From Manihot esculenta (lineage: Eukaryota > Streptophyta > Magnoliopsida > Malpighiales > Euphorbiaceae), in contig NC_035172.2 of assembly GCF_001659605.2 (NCBI RefSeq), positions 27,579,342 to 27,643,341 on the forward strand: a stretch of DNA of 64,000 nucleotides. Reading direction: 5' to 3'. Each line of letters starts with the position of its first letter. The stretch's first letter is position 1. Of this stretch, positions 47,113 through 56,339 are shown piece after piece. The notes below the pieces were generated by a model. It saw nothing but the letters and a program-made list of their open reading frames with translations, was not told the DNA's origin and ran no database searches. A program made the position numbers and the translations under genes.

Positions 47113-49401
47113 TGTAATACCCAGCTAGACTCCGGTATCGGAATTCCTACCGTCTGGTGGAATCTCGGATGTCGGAAGCCTGTAGTAGGGTAGAAACATG
47201 ATTTCAGAAAATGTTTTAATGTATTTCATGATTTTAAGTAAAAAGGAAATGAGTTTTTGCATGAAAACAACCTTGGAGGAAAACTCAGGTTCGGCCGCCG
47301 AACATGCATGCCTTCGGGAGCGCTTTTAGGCCCCCGAAAGCATAAGTGAGGGAAGTCCAGGTTTGGTCGCCGAACCTCAAGTTCGGCCGCCGAACATGGC
47401 ATGCATGCAGAGGCACATTTGGCCCCCGAACGTGGCCTGGCCAGCCACTATAAAAGGGTCCCTTAGCCGAAAACGGGCGAGCTTTTCTCCCCATTGCCGG
47501 CCAAGGTGACCTCTCCACCGTCCCTCACCAATCTTTGAGTTCTTCCTTCAGATCTTTCAAGATTTTCATGAGTTTTGCTTTGTTTTGAAGATTTTCAAGT
47601 TTTGAGCAAGTTTTGGAGCTTTGAGGTTCAAGGAAACTCAACCCCTCCCATCTCCGAGTTTGGGTCGTCTCTCTCTCGATCTCCACGAGGTAAGAGCCGA
47701 TCTTAAGCTCATTGCATGTTTTAAGTAAGTTTTAAGTAGATCTATGGGGTAGAATGCATGTTTAGCTTATGGTTAGGTTTATGGGTTTTATATGTGTTTA
47801 TGAGCAATGTGGATGTTTGATGTGTTGTAGATGGGGTTTTAGATAGTTTGAAGCCCCTAGGAGCTTGTATGCTTGTGTATGTGTGTTGTAGAATAGGTTT
47901 ATGCATGATTGGAAGGTTTTGGAGGCAAATGTGCATAAAAGAGCTGAGTTTCTGCCACTATGGGAGAAACCAGGTTCGGCAGCCGAAGGAACTTTCGGCC
48001 GCCGAACATGCTTGTGGAAGCAGCCTTCGGCTGCCGAAGCTTGCCCCCGAAGGAGGACTTTCGCCTCTGTCTGGGAGTTTCGGCCTCCGAAAGTGCCACC
48101 GAACATGCATGAGTTTCGTCTCTGTCTGGGAGTTTTGACCGCCGAAGGTGCTGCCGAACCTGCCTGACTTTCGGCTCTGGAGGGACTTTCGGCTGCCGAA
48201 CCTGCCGCCGAAAGTGCCCTGTCCAGCCTTCCTTTACATGTTTTCCTATGATTGTTCCATGATGTTTTAGGGGGTTTTTGGGGAGTAGTTTAGAGTTATG
48301 TTCTAGTTGTTTGGTCCCTCATTTGAGTCCACCAGTGTAGGTTCGGACCCGAGGAACTTAGGACCCCAGCAGTGAGTCAGCTGCTCCAGTGTCTGGTCAG
48401 AGCAATCCAGAGGTGAGTAGAATAAACCTTTACGTTTTAAAGTAAACCAATTATAAAAGTTTTGAACATGTTCATGCATCATGAATGCCATGTGATGATT
48501 TAGGTTGTTTGCATTAGAATTCACGAATATGTTGCATTGCATATTTTAATGTTGATGTGGATGAATGTTGGATGATCCATAGCCCTCGATCTATGATGTG
48601 ACGATGTGATATGTACGGTATGGAATGTAAGACCAGTGGGACCCATTCTACGTTCGCTGGCACTATGTAAGGGAAAGACCAGGACCCATTCTACGTTCTG
48701 GCACAATTGGACTGTTATGTTATGCTATGTAAGGGAAAGACCAGGACCCATTCTACGTTCTGGCACAGTTGGACTATGTAGAGGGCAATCGGTGACAAGT
48801 TCATCCTTGATGTGATTAGCTGTGATGTGATGCATTCCATGTTATCATATGTTTTGAATGTTTTATTATTCTGCTCACTGGGCTCTAGTAGCTCACCCCT
48901 TTCCCAAATTCCCCAGGGTTGCAGGTACAGGGTAGATCAGGAGGTCCGCATGAGTAATGAAGTCATGTGTATGTAATAGATAGTGTGGACATGATAAATG
49001 TATTAATGTTATGTAAAAGTACAGTTTTAGTCATGTAATGATATTGAGGATTAAAGATTGTGCTTGACTTTGTGTATAAGGTATCCCTTTTAATACATGA
49101 TCTTAGATGTTTTATAATGATTATGTAAACCAACTCAACGTATGATGTATCGCCCATTGGGGCATTGATGAGATCCCACAGAGGGGTCATGGTTATGATG
49201 ATGATTATGTTTAGTTTCAGTGCATGCACAGGTTGAGTTTGGTGTATGAAAGAAAAATTTTAAAATTTTTATGTATGTTGTTGATCATGTATGGGATTAA
49301 ACAGGTTTATAGGTTGCATGTCAGGCTTGCTACGGGTCTCGACAGCCTTAAGCCGACCTGGATCCTAGCGCCGGTAGCGGTCCGATTTTCGGGTCGTTAC
49401 A
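47113..49401 (+). repeat. Full LTR associated with element C (probable solo LTR after duplication)
   Basis: 2289 bp, TGTAATACCCAGC to GGGTCGTTACA, followed by the ACATG TSD (49402-49406) and then A's leader. It resembles the C 5' LTR but has three minisatellite units (about 48625-48770) instead of two. No primer site or gag follows. It is either the displaced 3' LTR of C or a solo LTR from a duplicated copy of C. Confidence 0.88.
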
Positions 49402-49595
49402 ACATGAACCCGCATCACATATATATATCATTCATATCATAGCATCAATGCACATGTATATAATCATGGCATTTCACATCATCATACAAGACAGGACTCA
49501 ACATCCTATCCTAGTGGACATGATCTTCCTATTGTGCTTGACCTTCTAGAACATCTATGAGCCCGACACTCTAGGTCCGATCCTATGAACCTAGG
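49402..49595 (-). other. Leader of element A
   Basis: Untranslated stretch between A's primer site and the C insertion, matching the B leader at 34175-34366 closely. It contains a short AT repeat at about 49420-49428. No coding frame is supported. Confidence 0.8.
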
Positions 49596-49607
49596 GCTCT
49601 GATACCA
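49596..49607 (-). other. Primer binding site of element A
   Basis: The minus strand reads TGGTATCAGAGC, three bases from the 5' LTR edge. Confidence 0.94.
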
Positions 49608-49610
49608 TTC

Positions 49611-51937
49611 TGTAACGACCCGAAAATCGGACCGCTACCGGCGCTAGGATCCAGGTCGGCTTAAGGCCGCCGGGACCCGTAGCAAGCCTGACATGCAACC
49701 TGTAAACCTGTTTAATCCCATACATGATCAACAATATACATAAAAATTTAAAACTTTTCTATTCACACATACACCAAACTCAACCTGTGCATGCACTATA
49801 CTCAACATAAACATAAGCATTGACCCCTCAGTGGGATCTCATCAGTGCCCCAAAGGGCGATACAATATATGTTGAGTTGGTTTACATAAACATCATAAAA
49901 CGTCTAAGATCATGTATTACAAGGGATAACAATATTCTATGGTCAAGCACACCTCTATCATCCATAAGCCTCATTACATTACATGTCTAAACTGTACTTT
50001 TACATAACATCAAATACATTTATCATGTCCACACTATCTATTACATAGACAAGACTTCAATACTCTTGCTGACCTCTTAGTCTACCCTGTACCTGCAAAC
50101 CTGGGGGATTAGGGAGAGGGGTGAGTTACTAGAGCCCAGTGAGCAGAATAATAAAACTTTTAAAACATATGATAACATGGAATGCATCACATCACAATCA
50201 TATCACATCAAGGATGAATTTATCACCAATAGCCCTCTACATAGTCCAACTGTGCCAGAACGTAGAATGGGTCCTGGTCTTTCTCTTACATGGCATAACA
50301 TAACATTCCAATGTGCTAGAACGTAGAATGGGTCCTGGTCTTTCTCTTACATAGTGCCAGCGAACTTAGAATGGGTTCCACTGGTCTTACATTCTGTACC
50401 GTACATATCACATCGTCACATCATAGATCGAGGGCTATGGTTCATCCAACATTCATCCACAACAACAACAGTAGAGTATACAATGCAACATATTCGTGAA
50501 TTCTAATGCAACAACCTAGTATATCTCATGGCATTAATGATGCGTGAATCATGCTAAAATGTCCATTTATTTGTTTTAAAAACGTAATGAGTTATTCCAC
50601 TTACATCTGGATAGCTCTGACCAGACACTGGAGCAGCTGACTTACTGCTGCGGTCCTCGGTTCCTCGGGTCCGAACCTACACAGGTGGACTCAAATGAGG
50701 GACCAAACATACATGAACATAACTTTAAACTACTCCCTAAAAACCCCCTAAAACAACATGAAACAATCATAGAAAAACATGCAAAGGAAGGCTGGACAGG
50801 GCACTTTCGGCGGCAGGTTCGGCGGCCGAAAGTCCCTCCAGAGCCGAAAGTCAGGCAGGTTCAGCGGTACCTTCGGCGGCCGAATCTCCCAGACAGAGAC
50901 GAAACTCATGCATGTTCGGCGGCACTTTCGGCGGCCGAAACTGCCCTCCAGAGACGAAATTCCTCTTTCGGAGGCAGGCTTCGGCAGCCGAAGGCTGCCT
51001 CCACAAGCGGGTTCGGCGGCCGAAAGTCCCTTCGGCGGCCGAACCTGAGTTTCTCCAAAGTGGTAGAAACTCAGCTCCAACATGCACAAACGCCTCCCAA
51101 ACTTTTCAAACATGCATAAACCTATTCTACAATGCTCCCAATCATACACAAATAAGCATACAAGCTCCTAGGGGCTTCAAACCATCAAAAACCCCAACTA
51201 CAACACATCAAACAACTCACATTGTTCATAAACATACATAAACCCATAAACCTAACAATAACCTAAACATGCATTTCTACCCCATAGATCAATTTAAAAC
51301 TTGTTTAAAACATATAGTGAGCTCAAGATCGGCCCTTACCTCTTGAAGATCGAGAGGAAAACGATCCTAGCTCAGAGATGGGAGAGATTGAGCTTCTTGA
51401 ACCTCAAAGCTCCAAAACTTGCTTTATACTCGAAAATCTTCAAAACAAAGATGAAAACTTGTGAAAATCGTGAAAGATTTGAAGGAAAGAACTCAAGATC
51501 GGTGAGGGGCGGCGGAGAGCTCACCTTGGCCAAAAATGGGGAAAAAGCTCACCCGTTTTCGGCTAAGGGACCCCTTTATAGGTGGCTGGCCAGGCCACAT
51601 TCAGGAGCCGAACGTGCCTCCGCATGCATGCCATGTTTGGCGGCCGAACATGAGGTTCGGCTGCCGAACCTGAACTTTCCTCACTTATGCTTTCGGGGGC
51701 CTAAAGCACTCCCGAAGTGCATGCATGTTCGGCGGCCGAACTTGAGGTTCGGCGGCCGAACCTAAGTTTTCCTCCAAGGTTGTTTTCATGCAAAAACTCA
51801 TTTCCTTTTTACTTAATATCATGAAATACATTAAAACATTTTATGAAAACATGATTCTACCCTACTAGAGGCTTCCGACATCCGAGATTCTACCGGACGG
51901 TAGGAATTCCGATACCGGAGTCTAGCCGGGTATTACA
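49611..51937 (-). repeat. 5' LTR of element A
   Basis: 2327 bp; in plus-strand reading TGTAACGACCCG to CGGGTATTACA. It is adjacent to the primer site, so it is the 5' LTR of a minus-strand element. It matches the LTR at 450-2689 more closely than the B LTR in several places, such as the spacing around 50225-50345. GCC-box-like clusters lie at about 50803-51045 and 51600-51765. This is the right edge of the nest. Confidence 0.92.
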
Positions 51938-52194
51938 CATGTCTTATGGTAACAACTCACTGTCTACTTTGGCCGAGTCTCATGTAGCATTAGAGGTTCC
52001 CCTATTGGTCTTCAATTCCTTAGATTTGAAGGTGACAGTTGTTTTCATGATTTGGATCACGTGGCTTGTTTGTCCGGACTGAGTGCATGATGTCCTTGCT
52101 TTTTACTTGCCCTACTAACAAGTCAGGTCAATATCTTGTCTATCAAAAATTAATCTAAGTGATACAGTAATGCCTTGACAAGTTTTCAGGCTCT
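51938..52194. other. Flank of the nest, nothing recognised
   Basis: This is the target DNA to the right of element A. The first five bases, CATGT, are the candidate TSD. A plus frame is open from 51938 to a stop at about 52080, but I recognise no protein family in it. It is probably part of the older Tat-type element described to the right. Confidence 0.4.
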
Positions 52195-52560
52195 CTCTAG
52201 TCCTGGGGATCATCTGAGCATATGCTAGCCCTTACGAGACCCTTGGCCTTTTCTAACCTTATTGAACTTCCAGGCATTTTTCAGCCTTAGCGTACTTCTG
52301 AGCATTTTCTTGCCCAACTACCCCTAACGAGCTTTCGGGCATTCTTTAGCATTTGCAAGCTCTTTGGCTTTTTACAGTCCTAGGGAGCTTCTTGGCATTT
52401 TATAGCCCTGACGGGCTTATATATATTTTTACAGCCCTAACAAGCTCCTTGGCTTTGTACAATCCTGACGGCTTTCTGACCTTTTATAGCTCTGACGGGC
52501 TACCAAGCATTTTGTTTCTCTAACCAGCTCTAACGAGCTTTTGGTCATTTTCCTTCTTAT
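52195..52560. repeat. Tandem array 1: about 28-bp units
   Basis: About a dozen diverged copies of a unit of about 28 bases built around AGCCCTGACGAGCTT followed by TTGGCATTTT. Clear units begin near 52372 and 52400. Divergence between units is high, so the array is old. It ends at TTTTCCTTCTTA. Confidence 0.8.
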
Positions 52561-52623
52561 AAAAAGTTTTAGATTTTTGGGAGTGATTGTAAGAGCAGTG
52601 ACACATGCCTGTGATTCTCTTTG

Positions 52624-53310
52624 TGAGATGGGACCAATGTTCTTGGTTACATAGCTTGGCTCATACCCGCCTTGATGCTTGGACATCAAATGCCTTTAGA
52701 AACTTTTTGTGAAGTGGGAATAACACCAGGTAGTTCGGCTTGACGTAAACCCGCCTTGCGGCCTGGCATGAAATGCTTTAGAAACTTCTCATGAAGCGAG
52801 ACTCACACCCTGCAGGTCGGCCTGGTGTATACCCGCCTTGCAGCCTGACATCAAATGCCTTAAAAACTTTTCGCTTTGCGGCCTGTCATTAAATGCCTTA
52901 GAAAATTTTCGGGATAGCACCCGGTAGGTCGGCCTAGCATATACCCAACTTGCGGCCTGATATCAAATGTCTTAGAAACTTTTTATGAAACGGGACTAGC
53001 ATCCAATCAGTCTGCATGGCATGAAATGCCTCGTGAAGCAGGACTAATACTTGGTAGGTCGGCCTAACATGTACCCGTCTTGTGGCCTAGTACGAAATGG
53101 CTTAGAATCTTTTTGTGAAACGGGACTAACACCCGGTTGGCCTAGCATATACCCGTCTTGTGGCCTAGCATGAAATGCCTTTCAAAATCATTATGAAGTG
53201 GGACTAACACCTGGTTGCCCTAGTGTATACCCACATTGTGGCCTGACATGAAATGCCTTTCAAACTCATTATGAAGCGGAACTACACCCGGTTGGCCTGG
53301 TGTATATCTG
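52624..53310. repeat. Tandem array 2: about 75-85-bp units
   Basis: About eight or nine diverged units with the common parts TGAAGCGGGACTAACACC, GGTCGGCCTGGCATATACCC, CTTGCGGCCTG and ATGAAATGCCTTAGAAACTT. Some units are truncated, such as the one near 52873. No protein frame runs through it. Confidence 0.82.
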
Positions 53311-53324
53311 CCTTATGGCTTTTT

Positions 53325-53860
53325 ATAAATATTTATTTTTGCGGATCAATGCCCGGATTATATGCGGGACCCATGCCCAAATAACCTTGTGACCTTTTAA
53401 TAATGTTTGTTTTCACAGACCATTGCCTGGATTATATCCAGGACCTATGCTCGGATGGCCTTGTGGCTTTTTATGAATATTTATTTTTGCGAATCAATGC
53501 TCAGATTATATACGGAACCCATGCCCGGATGGCCTTGTGGCCTTTTATGAACGCTTATTTCCGCGGATCAACGCTCGGATTATATACGGATCCTATGCTC
53601 GAATTATATGTAGGACCCATACCTGGATGGCCTTGTGGCCTTTTATGAATGTTTGTTTCTGTAGACCAATGCCCGAATTATATGCGGAACCCATGCTCGG
53701 ATCACCTTATGGCCTCTTATGAATGTTTTTTTTCATGGATTAATGCTTGAATTATATGCGGGAACCATGCCTAGATTATATGTGGAACCCATGTCCAGAT
53801 GGCCTTGTGGCATTTTATAAATGTTTATTTTTGCGGATCCATGTCTGGATTTGTCTCTAC
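53325..53860. repeat. Tandem array 3: about 76-80-bp units
   Basis: About six or seven units with TTTTTGCGGATCAATGCC, GGATTATATGCGGGACCC, ATGCCCGGATGGCCTTGTGG and CCTTTTATGAATGTTTATT in order. Some units contain the ATTATATG part twice. The unit differs from that of array 2 although the arrays abut. The short open frames in it only translate the repeat. Confidence 0.83.
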
Positions 53861-53893
53861 GCTTTCATTCATCTAACGTTCCTAATATTCCTA

Positions 53894-54757
53894 TCAATCA
53901 AAGTCTGAAGAATGCATCTTAGTTTTATAACATTTCAAACATTTTAAGGATAAAATAAAACTCGGTCGTCTAACTTGACCAACTTCAAAACTCGAAGTTT
54001 CACCTAGGAGCTGAACATCTATGCCACTCTCCTTATGGCCACCCCTATTAAAATTCAGTCCTCCTACAAATACATGAGTTATCCCCCACAGGTTCATTGT
54101 CAAGGGTGGTTTCGAGAATTGTTACCTCATGCTCAGGCCTCCTATCTCTTCTATTTTTTCTAATGAACTTTCGAAGTTTACTGTTTCCTATTAACCACTC
54201 GATCTCGTCTTTCAGATGCTGGCACTCCTCCATTGTATGTCTGTGGCCTTCATGAAAACTACAATATTTGGACTTATCTCGCCTTCCAGATTTCTTAGGG
54301 TTGAGTTTAAGAGGCCATCTAACTTCCTTGTCATTTTTCCTGATCCACACTAAAATGTGTCCATGAGTCATTCAGCGGAGTGTAATTCTTATACTTACCT
54401 CTATCATCCCTTCCTCAAGAGACTGAGTAATTTTTGTAGTCTCCTTCATATCCGTGCTTCTCCAACTTTTGGTCTTACTTTAGACTCGTCTTTTTATCCT
54501 CTTTTTGCCGTCCATGGTCCCTTGGAGCAGCCCGTACTAGCTTCCAGCTTACGTCCTTTGGAGCATCGTCTGATGACTCCTTTTCTTGGAACTGGTCCTT
54601 CCCTTCGGACCATGTCTAGATTGCCTCTATTCATGTCTTTGAGGTATCTATGGAGGCTTCCTCCCTTGTCTGGAAGCCATGAGTGATGCCTCTTTTCAAG
54701 TTTTGTATTGCTCGAAAATAACCTACAATCTTCTGATGTACCGATGTATTTGCTCAA
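53894..54757 (-). pseudogene. gag: Tat/Ogre-lineage gag remnant
   Basis: The minus strand encodes RDKSKYCSFHEGHRHTMEEC, then a segment ending in IEWLIGNSKLRKFI. This is the typical C-x2-H-x4-H-x4-C block and following helix of Tat-lineage Ty3/gypsy Gag, with the usual KWP-like VRWPLKLNP upstream. After a frameshift near 54060-54100 the minus strand continues with THVFVGGLNFNRGG, resembling the IxxIxGG motif that follows in that family. An upstream basic frame (54757-54494) may be more of the same gag. No protease, RT or integrase is seen; tandem arrays take their place. Clearly distinct from the chromovirus gag of A to I. Confidence 0.72.
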
Positions 54758-54759
54758 TT

Positions 54760-55390
54760 CTCAATTTTAATCCAAATAAACAGAGAGAATTCAATGGATT
54801 CCATCAATGAAACCAAATAATATTGCAGAGATTAGATTGATGATGTGGCTAGAATGATGTTGCACTGTAATTGACTAAATCTGCAAGGGAGAGAAGGTGA
54901 GGTAGTGGTGGGTGCCCATGGTAGCCACTTCGATGCTCAAGTCAATACTCAAGAAGATAGAGATTATAATGAATTGCTTAGAACTTGAGTAGTTTAAGAG
55001 AATAACGTATATTTACTTCTGTGATCGTTCTCCTTTTATACTGTAAGAAAATAGAAATAAATATAGCAATTTTTGATAATTCGACGATAATGTAACCGGC
55101 TCGTTGGTAGGGGATTTTTACTAGCTAATTGGTCGGAAATCCCATGATCACAGGTGTAAAAGAGATCTGCTGGATTATAGCTGTTTAATAATAACTTCCT
55201 TATGGAGACTCGTCCTGAAGTTGAGAGAGCAAGTCTCTCCGACATGAGACCGACCCATCCTGAAACCGATCTGAACCTTCAGATCTACTTGTCTATGGGT
55301 GGAATCGTGTATAGATCATCAAATACTTGTCATGTGGTCTTATTTTATGGTGATATCTTCCTGTTTATTTTTAGCGAGTCTTATATCGTA
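54760..55390 (-). repeat. Probable 5' LTR of the Tat-type element
   Basis: It lies upstream of the gag remnant on the minus strand. It has a TATA box in the right orientation (TATAAAAG, 55040-55033) and no coding capacity. I could not fix its ends or a primer site, so the limits are approximate. A diverged, AT-rich relative appears at about 60950-61500. Confidence 0.4.
55033..55040 (-). promoter_or_regulatory. TATA box in the probable Tat-type LTR
   Basis: The minus strand reads TATAAAAGGAG, a standard plant LTR core promoter, pointing toward the gag remnant. Confidence 0.45.
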
Positions 55391-55392
55391 TC

Positions 55393-55440
<48 letters not shown>

Positions 55441-55442
55441 TA
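55391..55442. repeat. (TAA)n microsatellite
   Basis: About 16 perfect trinucleotide units. It marks the left edge of the AT-rich part of the window. The Ile run in the frame across it is an artefact. Confidence 0.95.
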
Positions 55443-55539
55443 TTGAATTATGTAAATTATTGAGTTCAAATAAAAGAATAATAGTTGCAAAAGTGTCAAT
55501 TATTAAATTATAATGATTGAAATTTTTTATCACACTTTA

Positions 55540-55838
55540 TTATAAATATAAATTTTCATTTTTAATTGCGAAGGATTTTCTTATCGCTATTACCTTCGTG
55601 TCCGTTTGCTAATAATAAAAATATATAACTTTTAATTGCGAATGTAATTCTGGTTGCAATAGTAGGTTTTTCAACCACCATTAAGTACCTTTCTTAAAAT
55701 ATATTTGGAATGATCACTTCTTCCTATTGTGTCGATATTGGACAGGATAATTTTAATCGCTCTTTGATTTTTGTGATTGGTGTTTACATTTTTGCGACCA
55801 GATTTTCCACCCTTAAAAAAACTCTTTTCTTGTGGTAA
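55540..55838. mobile_element. Decayed CACTA-like element end
   Basis: It carries repeated subterminal-type motifs (AATTGCGAA at 55564 and 55637, TTTTTGCGACCA near 55790) and ends near 55838. The minus strand there reads ACCACAAGAAAAGAG, close to the CACTACAAGAAAA terminus of plant CACTA transposons. The opposite end and a 3-bp TSD were not found. Confidence 0.4.
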
Positions 55839-55845
55839 TATTTAA

Positions 55846-56336
55846 AGGGTATTTGATTTAATTATTGAATGAAACACATTCAAACAGTTAAACCAAACAT
55901 CTACTAAAATTTGAAAAAAGTAAATGATAGTTAATGTGAGACCTATCACTCGTATTTTAAATCACATCTAAATTTAGAGCTGTTTTCTATCCACTGGTAG
56001 CTTTTTTGATTTTATTTTTTATTCAAATTATATTACTTTTTTATAATTTTTATATCAAAATTATTTAAAATTACAATATATATACATAAATTAAAAATAT
56101 TATAAATAATAATTAAACTAATTATAATATTTATTATATAATAAAAATTATACACATATATAAAAATAATTATATTTTAAAATTAACATATATAAATTGA
56201 TATATACTTTTATTACTCATTTTACACCGGTAAAATTAGATATAAAATATAAAATTAAATATAAAATATATCAGCTAATATCAACGGTTAGCTATCAACG
56301 GTCAATAATATCTAATAATTAAAACAAATATACCCT
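55846..56336. mobile_element. Tourist-like MITE (PIF/Harbinger type)
   Basis: 491 bp with imperfect terminal inverted repeats: left AGGGTATTTGATTTAATTAT, right (reverse complement) AGGGTATATTTGTTTTAATT. TAA target duplications sit at 55843-55845 and 56337-56339. There is no coding capacity and the interior is AT-rich. A 3-bp TWA target duplication with a GGGTnTnTTTG-type terminus is the mark of Tourist elements. Confidence 0.72.
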
Positions 56337-56339
56337 TAA

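Larger units (their letters stand above)
450..51937 (-). mobile_element. Element A: outermost chromovirus-type Ty3/gypsy retrotransposon, broken into pieces
   Basis: A is the host of the nest. Read on the minus strand its parts are: 5' LTR (51937-49611), primer site (49607-49596), leader (49595-49402), gag start (39099-38997), gag middle (26389-25199), gag end and protease (7083-6138), integrase end with chromodomain (3079-2795), polypurine tract, and 3' LTR (2689-450). Excising D, B and C with one copy of each TSD rejoins the gag coding sequence. Reverse transcriptase, RNase H and most of integrase are missing through a deletion shared with element F. The right flank CATGT (51938-51942) is the candidate outer TSD; its partner lies outside the window. 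Confidence 0.85.

Noticed and set aside
51938..52080. Open plus frame of about 46 codons at the nest edge
   Set aside because: No recognisable domain, no start or splice context, and it borders a decayed Tat-type element; too weak to call a gene.
53403..53722. Open frames within tandem array 3
   Set aside because: They translate the repeat unit (repeating GWPCGLL-like and INAQIIYG-like strings).
55202..55513. Open frame of 103 codons crossing the TAA microsatellite
   Set aside because: Most of its length is an Ile run from the repeat; the rest shows no family.
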